Below, in pieces: positions 34,182 through 48,085 of a stretch of DNA of 64,000 nt. Every line of letters begins with the position of its first letter. The stretch's first letter is position 1. The stretch comes from Trifolium pratense (taxonomy: Eukaryota; Streptophyta; Magnoliopsida; Fabales; Fabaceae), in contig NC_060064.1 of assembly GCF_020283565.1 (NCBI RefSeq), forward strand, positions 21,100,337-21,164,336, in the 5' to 3' direction. The notes beneath the pieces were generated by a model, which saw only the letters and a list, made by a program, of their open reading frames with translations, was not told where the DNA came from and did no database searches. The translations under genes and the position numbers were made by a program.

Positions 34182-35658
34182 ATTTTTGAAAACGTAAAAA
34201 AAAAACTATGCATAGACAAATTAATGCAAGAAACCAAAAAAATTTGTTATGACCAAACACACAAAGAACATAAAAAATTAAAACCGGATAATGATATCGT
34301 TAATAAATAAGCAATTACGTATATTATCCACTCTGAACATAAATATAAGAGGAAAAAAATTGTTTTTTCGGTATTTAACAGATTTACCTAAATATAGTTA
34401 AATCTAATATATCAATAATTTAAAAAAGGTTAAAGGACAAAACTGAAATAAATATAAAATCTTAAATAAAATATAAATTAAATAAGAATATTAAAAAGAT
34501 ACGTTTAATTAGTTTACAAAAAATAAAATTATGTTTAGGATAATAACCAAATTTTAAAGTATAAATTTAATTATATTTATGAACCAAATATAGCATAAAA
34601 TTTAATTGAATCGTCTAATGCAATTTCAAAATATGGAATTATTTAAAGATGACTAATTATCATCCATTAATTATCGCATATGGGCCAAGCTTAAAATATA
34701 TTAGAGATGGGTTAATTAAAATAATCAACCCAAGGGTATAATAGGGCTTGAATTATAGATTTAATTCTTATTAAATTGATTTCTTATAAAAAGAATACAT
34801 TGAACCGGTAACAAACAAAATATTAATGCCACCAACCCCCCAACGAATAATTGCATGACACGTTGAATAAGTTTTAACCACCAACTAAAAAACATATCAA
34901 TAATACTCTGCTAAAGAAAACAAAAGATCATTTTCTCGACAGTGTTTGGCACAAGAACAAATCAGTTCAACTTCAGATCTAAATGAAAATACCAAAATTC
35001 TTTAAAATTTATCGATATTTATCTTCGCAAACTTGTCAATTTTCTTTTTTTATTCATGATCCATGGAACAAATCGCAGGGAGATACTATCGGATCCGAGA
35101 TTTTGACTGGAAAAATCGCAGTGAAAAGCAACACAAAGGTTGAATTTGTGGAAGCCAGATCTATCCATGTTAACCAAATTCCAGGTGATATTCATGATCC
35201 TTTTACTCAATTTTATGTTATAATAATAATATCTATGGCATTCTTTCCAGTCTATTTGAATCTGGTATAAATCTTAATGATGAAATTAGAGCCTATATAA
35301 CATATATAAATGTGTATCCCCCTTATTATATCTGCAAAGCATGAAAACTATCATCAACATACATAGTAAATTCTTCAAAGTATCATTATAATCGAAGAAC
35401 GGACCGATTAATACTTTAAGTCTACATAATTAAACATAGGGAAAAACTGGGAAAAAAAAAAGATCCAAAATATAATGTCTTGGTCATATAAATTTCAGAA
35501 CATCGCAGTATTAAACCATAGAATCACATAATCACTTCATAAGAGAGTAGATATTAAACACTAAACATAACATACTAAAGCAAATATCAGATTAAGTCGA
35601 TTACGAAACAAACATTTATAAGACTGTAGATTTAGAAAACAACACTAAGTTGACATCA
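34182..35658. other. Helitron 3' non-coding region
   Basis: AT-rich sequence between the B3 gene stop and the Helitron 3' end. A 95-codon frame at 34983-35270 (+) has more balanced composition than its surroundings but no recognised domain and no supported splice signals. I see no gene here that I can defend. Confidence 0.5.
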
Positions 35659-36885
35659 TCACACATTTCCGGGAGCACACCGAATGATATTAGCTAGAAC
35701 AAACTCAGGAGAAATTGGAAGTGTAAAAACGACTTTATCACCATGCTTCAATCGAGCATCCTTTGCAAAGCCATACCAACCTCGACCAATACGTCTGGTA
35801 CAACGGCCAGGAGGATAACTCGTGGTAACAGCACACAAGTAAAGCTGTTCAGTTTCTTGATTAACCAAAACAACACTATTTTGATCTGGTGGAAAACACT
35901 TATCGGCAATATGCTTCGGAATATGCTTCAAAACAAATATAGATTTAATGTTAATACACTTGAAAAAGTACCCAAACAATATATAATTATGGTCTATGAA
36001 TTAATAGCTAAAAAACTAACCAAAACATTTCTTCCTGCAGCCATAGATTTAGTAATTTTCACCTCCCAATGAAAATATTCTTGGTTAATGTCCACATCAG
36101 GGTGTTCAATATTAAGAGGGACATCATCAAGACCGTTATAGCCAAACACAACACCATCTTCCCGTAATAAAAGTTGAGGCAAAACATTGGGCTCAAACGA
36201 AGCAGTATCAACAAAAGCAGATTGAAGAACACAATTAGGAACAACGCTTCTAAGACTTTGTTGATCTTCTGGAAACAGTAAACCAAGGTATTTGACCTCC
36301 TCACCGAGATCATCAACAACCTTCATTTGAAACTCATTATCAATTATTTGATAACTAAGAATAACTTTCTGGGGTTTTGAAAAACCACAGTACATAGCAA
36401 TAACACTCCCATCGTACAGACAACCTCCATCACCATCATTACCGATATAAACCTTAAAATAGTTATTATAATCATCTCTTATAAATCCTACACCCTCACT
36501 CAACAATCTAGTTTTTTCCACCATCCAGAAATCATTGGGGAGAGGAATTTTCGGCTACAACAAAAATAAACTTTATTAAATTTCCCACCACAACCAAGAA
36601 AATATAGTAAATAAGCAGAACTCTTGGAATAAATCATACCTCATATGGCGAGATTATAGTTTCCATTTCAAAATGAGGATTTGTTCCCATTGATTGGTAA
36701 ACACTGAAGTAAATCAAAATGAAAACAAATATAAAAATGCATAGTAAAAGTATAATCACAAAAGGGTGATATTTGTTTGCAAAAACAGAGTTATATAAGA
36801 CAGTATAACAAAAATGGATTTAAGAAACACACCTTTTCAAACTCTCAGCAATATCTGGAAAAAGGTAGGAGAAAGGGAAATTCAT
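35659..36885 (-). CDS. B3 DNA-binding domain protein carried by the Helitron
   Basis: Four exons (36885-36833, 36703-36640, 36554-36021, 35925-35659) give 305 residues with clean GT-AG junctions. The C-terminal 100 residues (about 200-302) fit a plant B3 domain: FHWEVKITKSM, then HIPKHIADKCFP, and GRGWYGFAKDARLKHGDKVVF. The middle (about 44-140, from LPNDFWMVEKTR to the QMKVVDDLG stretch) looks like a second, weaker B3-like fold of the REM type. B3 proteins bind DNA as plant transcription factors. It sits downstream of RepHel, in the same direction, inside the element, so it is cargo: captured from the host or long maintained by the transposon. It is not annotated by homology search here; the B3 call rests on motif pattern. 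Confidence 0.72.
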
Positions 36886-37442
36886 GGTGAGGATAAATGA
36901 AGTGTTGAAAATGAATCACACAAGTAAAAGATGTAGATAAGACATATATATATATATACTCATATAAACTAATTAAAAAATTTAAAAGCAGAGAGTCGTG
37001 GGTCTCAAGAAGGAAAAAGACTAATTATAATTGAATTTTTTAAAAAAAACTATAGCTAAACCACATAAATAAATAGCAGTAATTTTTAATTTTTTTTTGA
37101 TATTACAACGATTTGACTAAATAAAGATATAAAGGTGAAAAACAGCTCATACAAATTAAAATAATGTAACTTTGTATGAACTCATCTAAGATATATTTCA
37201 GACTGAAATTCTGACACAGAAGAGAGGGTGTCACGTCGGAAAGAAAATATTAATCTTACTTAAAGGAACGAAGTAGGAAAATAAAAACTTGGTTAGATAA
37301 ATCAAAATCTCTGGAACCTGACGACGTTGATATTTTTTCAGCAAAATACGGTGAGACAAAAGCAGATAAATGTGACATTCTTTCACTGACAGGATTTGTA
37401 GTTAATCTATTATATAATTCAATTGAAACTATTATCATATGG

Positions 37443-37444
<2 letters not shown>

Positions 37445-37505
<61 letters not shown>
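37445..37505. repeat. (AT)n microsatellite between RepHel and the B3 gene
   Basis: About 30 uninterrupted AT units. It lies in the short spacer upstream of the B3 gene and downstream of the RepHel stop, so it could slip or extrude a cruciform. Confidence 0.95.
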
Positions 37506-37508
<3 letters not shown>

Positions 37509-37752
37509 AAATCTTAATATAAATACTTTAAATACTGCTTTTAAAGTTAAATTTATTATTTTATATAATTAAAATTATTTCATATTCTTAAACATATAAC
37601 ACTTACAAAAAGTAAAATAAATAAGGATTTACTAATTATTAAAAAATAAAATAAAACATGAATGGTTGAATGTATTACAGTAAAACTGAATTTCAATCAA
37701 ATTCCTGTTGTATTAAAAATCAAATAATACAGCTAAATACATAATAGAAATG

Positions 37753-40700
37753 CTATATTCTTTGAAAAACTTCCGGATAAACAACATTAATCGTAGAGGT
37801 ACACGATTCACCAATATCATTTAACATTAAAACTTTAAGACCACACCTAGTTTTAACCCGAGATAAAGCTACATACAACTGTCCATGAGAGAAAACCGAT
37901 CTAGGCAAATAAAGACCAACGGCCGACAAAGTTTGTCCTTGACTTTTGTTAATAGTCATTGCAAAACAAACACAAAGAGGGAATTGAAGTCTCTCGAAAG
38001 ATATCGATACATTAGCACCAGACGGAATCAAACTCATTCGAGGAATATAAACTTTCTCTGTTATACCAGATTTATCCACAAATTTGGCCCCAATAACATG
38101 TATACCCAATTCAACAACTATCAAGCGAGTTCCATTGCATAAACCGGAAGCAACATCAATATTACGAAGCAGCATTACAGGAACCCCAATTTTAAGTTTC
38201 AAACTGTGATTCGGTAGCCCAGAACATTTGATATCATTCAAAAATTCAGGAGTGATCCAACGATGATCAATTCCTAATTCTTGATCACATTTAATAACTG
38301 TATCACAACTCAAATATTCTTTATAATCACTTGGAATTAATGACATCACATGGTCATTCACCTTTTCTACTATTTCCAATGTAGGACACAATATTGCACG
38401 ATCTTGAAAGAAGTTGAGATTGGATAATTCTTTCAACAAATTTGGATAAATTATATCAACTATATCAGAAACATGATTAGTAGAATTTTTCACACAAATA
38501 TCATCAGGTATATCTATCAACGCCTCCCCATCTTCAGATTGACCCAATTTCCCATCACCAACATTAAGAACCCACTTTGCAAAATCCTTAACCAAATTAT
38601 TCTCGGTAGTATCCAACGAAAATTGCAAACGCATATTTTGCGTCAATCTCAAAACTCTACATCGACGCCATAATAAAGATGAATTAATGCATGCATGAAC
38701 AACCTCCCCACGACCACCTTTAGGAATAACAGGTAAAATTTGTCTAAAATCTCCCCCAAAAACAATTGTCTTTCCCCCGAAAGGTTTATCAGATGCACCA
38801 ACAACAGTTTCTTTCATAATATCCCGCAAAGTCCTTTCAAAAGCTTCAATCCCCCAACGATGAATCATCGGGGCTTCATCCCATATAATTAAACTTGCCG
38901 CAATTAAAAGTTCAGATTTATCCGTTTGCTTCTCAATGCTGCAACAGGATTCTTCGTTTAAAACCAATGGTAATCCAAATTGAGAATGTGCGGTTCGTCC
39001 ACCCGGGAGTAAAAGAGCAGCAATACCACTTGAAGCAACATTAAGGACAATTTTGCTTTCTGATCTAAATCGAAATGATAGCGTGTTCCAAAGGTAAGTT
39101 TTTCCAGTACCTCCGTAACCATCAATAAAGAACATGACGCCAAGATTATTGTTAACTGAATTAACAATTTCTTCGTATGCCGACAATTGTTCAGTATTTA
39201 GAGAGGCAAAACAATTCCGATGCAATATCAACATCTCTTCCGAATCATAAGATAACTCATTAGCTAATAAAATATTGTTAAATGGAACATGATCGGGCAA
39301 ATCCAATTTAGGCATGCACGAAAAATTTTCAAGCAGCTTTCCATTTTGACGTAGATTTTTGTCAATCTCATACAAACAAAGTTGTTTTAAATCATCATTA
39401 GATATCAACAACTCTGCAACAATATATATTAACTCCATTAGAAATTCAAGTCAAATACACAAAAATGTAACAAAAAAAAAAAACTAACCTTCATTGTTTA
39501 ACAGGCGACGCCTACTATGCAAAATGCCATCAGCCAAGATTTCCCAAGATTGATCCCACACATATCTTGGATCACTCAACGATCCACCCAATAGGTATTT
39601 AGTAAACAACTCACGGATAGCTCTTCCGGAACCTAAAACAGAAACCTCACGAATAGCATCAATAAACTCACGATCATCAGACAATAAATGCATAGCAGCA
39701 CAGGCTTCACGATTTGAATCATATGTAACTCCATTAACAGTTCTAATATCCTCATAACTGGTACAACCAACTTGACGACTCAACAATAACCTTAAATAAT
39801 ATAATTCCTGAGAACTATGAGGAACAGAAGTCAACCTTCCAACCGAAACACCTCGTTGACGGGGATGCCAAGAACACTTTGTAGAATCATAAGTAAACAT
39901 GCTTGGGTATTGAATGTAACTTAATGATCGTCCAAAAGGATATTTTTTATTAGCCTCCATCCAAGCAAGAAACATTGTATTCTTTTGTTGATTCTTGCGC
40001 AAAACATTCTTCAATTTCGAATTATCATTAAAAGTTACACGCTGTTCACGAAAAAGGTGGAAAGATAATCTTTGAACTGAAGGCCATCTATTGTGAATAT
40101 CAAAAGAAAAAATTCTCCAAATTGATTCAGAAGGAGACAAATATCTACAATCATAAAATTGTTGTATCTCATCCACACAATCCTCCCCACCGGACTGTAG
40201 CGTTGCAGTAACCCTATCAACACCTTTGGTTATATATTTGAATAAATACTTGATGCAATTAGACTTATTGCATATTTCAATATTTACATGTGCCTGATAC
40301 TTCATAATTAATTTTGGATTATAAGGAACAACACTTCGATTATCTAACTCAACTTCCTTTTTAAATACTGTAACACCTGTATCTCTTCTTCTATATATAG
40401 GATATCCACTTTCATCAAATCTTGTACATGAGATAAACTTTTTTGGATAAAACTTTGAACATCGACGATTTTTAATGCACGGAGAATTTCTATGGCCATT
40501 GCCACATGGACCATGTATCATGAAATTGGAAACTGTGGCGAAAAGCTTTGGAAATCTTACTGGGTCAGGTAACTCAGCACAAATGACAGAATCAATGGCT
40601 GAAGCAGAGTTGAGTTTGTCCCGATAATCGAGCCAAAGTAATATATGTGCATGTGGCAAACCCCGTTTTTGAAACTCAATGGTATAAACACCTAAAAAAA

Positions 40701-42972
40701 TTAGATTTTCAATTTACATATACATTTTTAACAACATATAAACCATCCAAAAATAATCAAGTGAAATAACTTTGAAATAAAAAATTGAATAAAGAAAGAT
40801 AATAAGGATAAGAAAACAAAAAACATGACTCACTTACTTGCAATAACACGTCCGAAGAAATCACCTTTTTTAAAGTCATTCATCATTTCATCAAGCTTAA
40901 GTTTAAATACTCGACAACAAATATCAGGTCTAAAACATGCATACGTGCCACTTCTTAACAAATGACGTTGAATTTCAACCCATCTTGGATTACACGTTAC
41001 TGTTAAGAATAAATCTGGATATCCATACCTCTTGCACAATGCCATTGCATCTTGACAATTATTAAACATATACCGTCTACCTCCAGTAAAAGAAGATGGC
41101 AAAACAATTCGTGCACCTATCGAAGATGCATCAATATCACCACGATCAACAGCTTCTTCAATCCCAGATAAAAAACCAGATCGAATAGTACTTTGATTCT
41201 CTCTATAAAAAGACAACCTTTGAGCCTCAAGCATTGAATACGAATCTACGACGAATTGCTGAAATAGTCGTCTACCTTTTAAAATAACTGAATCTTCAAT
41301 TATCCTTTCTTGTAACCTAAACGCCAGAAATTCCCTCAAAGAAACACGAATGCGTTTGTTAACACTTGTGGAAGTTGAAATTTGATTGCGTTCAATATGT
41401 TCATTAAATTGATCTTCCCCATAAGGAAATAACAACGGATACTGAAGTGGTAAGTACTTTGGATGAGTTTCATGTATACGCTTAAGATATCCATCTTTCT
41501 CATTAACAATGATATCCCTTCCAATTTCAGATGTATCAAAATCACCAACAATTAATGCTGCAATTTCATCAACTTCAGGTACATTATACGTTCGAGAATC
41601 AGAAATTCTATTTCTAAACAAACGTAACTTGACTGAAACATTTTGATTTATACATCGATAGTCACGAACCAATCGAAAACACTTGACCAACTTATTATGA
41701 GAATCCATCGAATGTAATAATTCTCTTACTAAACTCTCATCAATAGCACTTTCTGGATCATCAGGGCTGGAGAAAAAATGGGAAATTAACACTATACACA
41801 TAAATCATTATAAAAAAAAACTAAATATTATTATAAATACTTCCAACATAAAAGATACAAAATTAATACCTGAAATGCGCCATTCTATTAGATATCTCAT
41901 TTTGAGTATCGTATATATAGAGCTGAACAAATTTTGGAGGATGACCTTCTGATGGTAAAAGAGTGCCGATTCGGTGGTAATTTTGTCCAGAAATGACGAA
42001 TTGGGGAGGACCACCACCTTTATTTCTTTCGTATTCAATTTTACCACCCAACGATGTAAAAGCAAACATGTTATTATACATTCTTAAATTCAAGAGGAAA
42101 TTACTGCTTCGAGGATCAGTGCCATTAAACAACAATCTAAGAATAGCAGGTGGTTCAATCATATACGGCAACGTAACATCACCTTTCTGACAACACAAAG
42201 AAACTACGGGAATACTATTAAATACATTTTTTTCAGCTCTCTCGTTATACCAAATAAGTGCTCCACAATTCTGACAACCAATCGTCATGTCTCCCAAATC
42301 CAAATATTCTACAAAAATTAAAATAAAATAAATAAAAATTACATAATAATATATCTAAGGTAAAGTTAACACGAATAATGAAAGAGTAATTAATAATATT
42401 TTACGTTGATATTCACTTTCACGAAACATTTCGAAATTGTCCACAGGAATCGAGTTCGGTAATTGTCCAGATAGATGATTATAACAAATATCATTGGCAG
42501 CTACATTAAAAAACAAAAACTGATTATATTCAATAACATTAACGTTGTTATAGTACAAATTTTTGTTACAAAGAATCAACACAAGATTTTATCAATATGA
42601 TCTTACTCACGCGAAACACGGCGTAAACATGATGAAGAGCCAACGATAGTTTCAACAAAATTGGTTGACTTACTCTTTGAAACTGGAAAATGAATCCAAT
42701 AGAAGTCTATTAATAAGAATTACTACACAAAAATAATAAATAAATCAAAGGAAAATACAAAAATAAATGATTTTCTTTAGCATTAATGGCCATTTAAGCC
42801 ATGAAATATATTTAGTCAAACTTCAAACAAAACACGGAAAAATCCTACGTCCTCTACGAACAACTCGAACATTCGGACACACAGCTGAAAATTTGCGTTT
42901 GGATTTCAATTTGTTAACTCTGTCGAGCCTCCTTTGCTTTGATAATAATGCAGGATACAACCCCTCTTCCAT
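37753..42972 (-). CDS. Helitron RepHel: rolling-circle replication initiator and PIF1-like helicase
   Basis: Seven exons, about 1,505 codons: 42972-~42858, 42682-42611, 42500-42405, 42308-41870, 41766-40838, 40691-39489, 39413-37753. The exon 1 donor is uncertain (42858 or 42849, both in phase). The N-terminus is basic and carries a CxxC (IGCQNCG). The Rep part (exons 5-6) shows the HUH motif as PHAHILLW and the two-tyrosine motif as YLFKYITKG. The helicase (exon 7) has Walker A GYGGTGKT, Walker B IIWDEAPM, a HSQFGLP stretch, TINKSQGQTL and YVALSRV, as in PIF1. The protein would nick, unwind and copy the Helitron. No stop or frameshift is seen in any exon, so the gene may be active. Order and size match plant RepHel proteins. 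Confidence 0.93.
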
Positions 42973-43798
42973 GTAAAAAAATACTTAAAATATATTAAGT
43001 TAAAGATTTTTGTAGTTATAGTCTTATAATATAAATAAGAAAGAACTTCTATTATACTCTTATACAAACCCAACAATATAGTATTATAATATAGTATTAC
43101 AAAGTGTGCTGACACTCTGTTCCACAAAAATCTAGACGCAGCCTAAAATACAGACACAGTCTGCAGGTGCTGCAAAATTTGAAGATAGAAAAAGCAGACA
43201 TCATATCCATCAGAATCAGAAATCAGAAAGTCAGGCTAATACCCTACAAAGAAGATATAGGGCACAGTTCACTACAAATAGGCAATAATTAAAACATTAA
43301 AAAAATAACAAATAATAACACAACCAAAAACATCTCAACAAATACCGAAAAATACCTCAACAAATTATATATTAATTAAACATTGATTAGATGCCATAAG
43401 AGTAATGGAAAAATATGAAAGACACATATAAACCACAATTAATAATTGTTATATAAAAGTTTTTTATTAAAATAATAAGTTTTATTTATAATTAAATTTA
43501 AAATTGTAATTAATAGTAGAATAATAGCACGAAAACAAAATAAATAAATATATCAAACACATATCCATAATTTGCCTTGAATTACAAAAACCTAATTGGC
43601 TTTCAAAATAAAGAACAATAAGGCACTAACTGGTAAAAAGCATATGGATGAAACTTATCTAATATTCCATCCAGAAACAATGGAAAATACAACTTCTCCA
43701 ACATTAGAATGCTAACAAAAACAACAATGATATAGTTTTTAAATCCTAAAAACAACACATTTATATAGACATAAGTAGATACCCAAACATAATTCTTG

Positions 43799-46106
43799 TC
43801 AAATGCCACGGGATTTCTTTAATGGAACACCTTCAAGAATATGGCACAAATTTCTTTTGGCCACAATTGGTTCCCCAGCAGTTAATCGACAGTCGGATCG
43901 AGCAAAACCTTGTAAAACAGGAACAACGGATGGACCTTGGCAGCAACCCAAATTAGATGTACCAATAATATCAAAATCAACTGGAACAATCTCAGAGAAT
44001 GAAGGCTTGAAAATGCACTACACAAAAAATAAAAGAAAACAAATTTAATAATATATTAATCTGCATGTATATACAAAGGCAAATTGACTTAAATACAAAA
44101 GGAAATTTTTCAAAACTCACACAAACCTTGGTTGGAGTGTATGAGCTGCCTTTTGATAAGAAACTTTGAATGATGGTTAGATCCGAAGTCATCTCAACAA
44201 CTTCAAAGACATCAGGCAATAAAATATTTGGACCATGTGTTTTGCGCACAACATAAAGATAATTCTTCCCCAGAAAATTGCTATAGGAGTTGTAGGAGTC
44301 TTTCTTATTCAAACCCTATTATAAAATCAACAGAATTTGAAATTTTAAAAAATATTAATAATAATAATCCTAATTAAAAATATAATATCTGTAAACTAAC
44401 CATTTTGTTTCCTCTAGTAGAAACACATCCAGTAATTAACTCATCAAAAGCAGTAAAAATAGCCTTTCCAGTAGAATCACCAACAACAAATTCAACTTTC
44501 CGCCTATTAGGACAACATAAAATTAAACATAAAACCCCAAAAAAAAAAAAATTTATACTCAAACGAAAACCAAAGAAATAAATCATTACTTCGGAGAAAC
44601 CCGGAATGAGGTACGGTGACATTCAGTGCAGTAGAAAGATGAATTGTATTTAATTAGATTTCTTTGACAATCACATACAGCATAAAACCAATCATCATAG
44701 TTTGTAATTTCAACCATTTCGGCAAAGGTAACAAACAATCCATAAACTGGGGATTTAACCAAATCATATAAGGTTTTCACCGGATAACATTGATCAAAAA
44801 GACGATAATTTTTCTCAATCATCTTCATTTTAACTGCAATAGAGCGAATATAGCAGCGACTAAACTTCTTCTTAAATCTGTAGAGAATATAAATAAATTC
44901 GACGACATTAATAAACAAATAACACAATAATTTGAACATAATATTAAATGAAATACATAAAATCCTCATTACCCCATCTTAAAACTAATAAGTTCAGCAA
45001 TATGAGGATCAACTAATACTCTTGTAACATCATCCACACTTTCAACAAACACATAACCTAACAACATTTTAAAATATAATAATATATATCAGTATCACAA
45101 AAAATGAGCAAACACCAAATGCAAAATATAATGTTAAACAATAGAGAAAACCTTTATCCATTTTCACTCTAGCAAATTGAAGCATAACAATAGGTAACCC
45201 CTCATAGCAGTTGTTGAAAAGACTTTGAAACTGAGTAACAGAGGAACCGCGAAGTTCACAATCAAACCTACCCCTGCGAAATACACTAATTAAAATTTAC
45301 TATTTTTTGGTTTTTTATAAAATCTGGTAACAGCTAATAAAAAAAATTGTTTGTATATACCTGCGATCACTTAACTGTAATTTCACAACAGTCTTCATAT
45401 TACCATTGAAATCAAGGAAAACTTCATAGTGCAACGCTGTCAACATTCCAATAACATCTAAAATAAGGGGAAAAAAAAAACAAAATAAGAAACAATCAAT
45501 ATAAGGTAGAAAAATCAAAGTATATAAGGTAATAAATAAAAAGAATACTAATTAAGATTGACAAATTAAAAAATACTGTAAATACATACCAACATAATAT
45601 CTATGTGAAATAGAAGAGGTTAAAACCTCAGACGACGATAAAAGAGATAATCCACTTCTTTTGATCAACAAACAATTAGAGAAGTATATTTCTGTCTTTT
45701 CATTGAAAGAAATGTTATATTCACTGAAGACACCAATCCCACAGTCTAAATTTCGAGAAACATTGAAGGAAGAAATAACATAAACATTGTATTCACGTAA
45801 AATTGGAGCAAATTTTTGAAGACAATGAGTAGGAACCGAAGCCTGTATCTGTTTACCCTATACAAAAAATTAAGAATGTTTAAAACTATTTATAACCCTC
45901 ATCAGAAAACGAAAGAAACAAACAAATAATATGACCCAATATAAAAAGTAACATACTTCCTGGTCAAGCAAAATCAGTTCCATTGTATTAACCTTTCCAT
46001 TAACTAAAACACTACCAACAGTCCAAATCCTAATAACTCTGGCTTCCACTCTCCAATTTACTCTCCCAGGTTTAAGTTCACTGAAATAGCTTAAAGGGAT
46101 ATTCAT
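43799..46106 (-). CDS. RPA70-like single-strand DNA-binding protein (Helitron copy A)
   Basis: Nine exons: 46106-45957, 45857-45590, 45457-45361, 45273-45152, 45057-44973, 44877-44590, 44503-44401, 44315-44127, 44017-43799; 506 residues, all in frame. It has the plan of plant RPA1/DUF223 proteins: an N-terminal OB fold (WRVEARVIRIW, residues about 17-50 onward), a middle OB fold ending near LQFARVKM, and a C-terminal OB fold with a zinc ribbon (Cys309, Cys311, Cys324, Cys327). RPA-like proteins coat single strands; in Helitrons they are believed to assist strand displacement. The gene lies next to RepHel in the same direction. The start is the ATG 18 codons before WRVEARV, matching the length of the sister genes. 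Confidence 0.88.
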
Positions 46107-47116
46107 AGTAGCTATGTAACTTGGGATTGAATCTATAAATGTGAGAGTGAGATGTGACTCTGATATATAGAAAAAGAAAGAAGCGTATATTATGCAACTA
46201 ATATAATAAGTGAGACCCACACCTTGAAAGCTGTAATAGCTATATAACTATTGAATTAAAATATAAAATTATATGCAAACACATAATTACTCTTGATATC
46301 ATGAATTAGCATTTAATGCTCCACTGTATATTTGATGTGGTTATAGAAATTAAATATATAATTTATTATGTGGATAATATGCAACCTCACACAATCCTTT
46401 ATTACTCCTTAGAATAACCAAAATAAGTAGTAACAATTTTCATGCAACAATGGACAACAACATTTGATCACATGCTATTCTCATGGAAAGACTATATAAC
46501 CAATTGACTAAACATGTAACAAAATTTTACTCAACAAAACTTCTTGGCATAAAAATAAAAATTCAATCAGACCTTTTTTTTTTCCCTTTTTTCTATCCCT
46601 CTCTAAAATAAGATCTTGTAATCCATTCATCTTTAGAAAACAAACAAAATTATAAAAAAAAATTACAGGCGAAACTCTATGCATAATTAACTTAATAATT
46701 TTATACTTACCAGCGATTAATAAAAAGATACTCTATAATTTCCAACTTGTAACATTAGCAAAGTATTAAGTTTATAAATCATAGAAATAGCATAAAATAA
46801 ACATCTATATTTCGTAGCTCGAAATTCAAAATGTATATAATAAAATCAATAATATGAATAAAAAAACGAAATGAATAACAAAAACAAATCATAGTTTAAT
46901 TTATATTTAAATTGAATTAATAAATCATTATACATAATTCAAAACTCATATATAAAACTTTCAATAAAGATAATTCATTACACATAGTTCATTAATAAAT
47001 TCATTACATATAAATAAACCTTAGGAATGAGATAACAACACAAAACCACCAACAAAGTGTCCCTAACACAATTCTGACACTTATTTATTAAATAAAACAT
47101 CATAAGTTTATTATTT
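46107..47116. other. Spacer between RPA-like copy A and the truncated copy
   Basis: AT-rich, with no supported gene. It probably holds the promoter of copy A and the 3' end of the truncated copy. Confidence 0.5.
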
Positions 47117-48085
47117 CTAAGGCAAGTCACAAGTGAACTTCTGGACTTTGCTGGATTCACCAAGAACTTCAAATGCTGCAGGAAGCTTTCTTTTTGATCC
47201 ACTAACATCATCTTTCGCAGCAGACACAACTACCTCATTTTGATCACTAACAATTGTAAAATCAATCTGATCAAAGTCATCAAACTCATCATATTCTTTC
47301 AGTGGAGAACCTACGGAAATATCCCTTTTTCCAGCAAACACACTCTGAAAAGGATACATAAATCCAATAAACTTGATAATAATTTCAATGAATACAAATA
47401 AATAAAAAACAATAAAGACTTACCTCATCACAACAAACTGAGAGATAATTTTCAATGAAAAAATTCACAAGTTGTGAATCAGCACAAACATCCAAAACAT
47501 CATAACATTCAGTGGAAACTTTTTGAGAAACCCCATATTTTTTCACTTTGAATAAGAAAGGATCACCAAAGAACGAATCAAGTTCATGGGGATACAGAGA
47601 AGCTCCTTCTGGCTACATCAATACAAACACAAATAACTTTATTCAATCCTCAATTAGAATAAGAATAAATAGCTAATAAACAAAATTACCATTGAAGACA
47701 AAGCACCAAAAGTATCAGGAGCTAATTGCTTAACAATTTGGTCAGTTAACTTGAAAGATGCTTCACCAGTCAAATCACCCACGGTAAGAATTAGACGGAA
47801 CCTACAAATATACATTAAAGAATAAGTTACCTAAAAATGGTAATCTAAGAATAAAATCAAACAAATTAAACTCTTTAGCAGTATAAGAAACCTCTGTGAA
47901 TTATCGTCTTTGTACCACATATCAATACCCTCAACAACACCAAAAAAACATGCACAGACAACAGCAATACCGTCTAGCTTCGAATCAGCGAATTTGGAGA
48001 AATTTTGAATTTCATGAACTCCAATAAAACTTTCAACCTTAGACAGCAAGTTAGACTGAGTAGGAAAAACATCGCGATAAACCAT
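47117..48085 (-). CDS. Truncated RPA70-like protein (C-terminal part only)
   Basis: Four exons: 48085-47892, 47801-47690, 47612-47424, 47344-47117; 240 residues. Their order and phases match exons 6 to 9 of the full RPA-like genes (exon 3 here is 189 bp, the same as exon 8 in all three). The first exon starts inside exon 6 with its own ATG. The segment that should hold the zinc-ribbon cysteines is lost: VVEGIDMWYKDD replaces the usual DWWYP.C.C and is followed directly by the next exon. The N-terminal and middle OB folds are missing. The frame is open and the acidic tail (EYDEFDDFDQ) is intact, so it could make a small protein; it could equally be a decaying duplicate. Confidence 0.65.

Noticed and set aside
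34983..35270. 95-codon + strand frame near the Helitron 3' end
   Set aside because: Composition is plausible for coding, but there is no domain, no splice partner, and it is antisense to the other genes of the element.
37885..38673. Frames of 66-85 codons on the + strand within the helicase exon
   Set aside because: They are shadows of the strongly supported RepHel helicase on the - strand.
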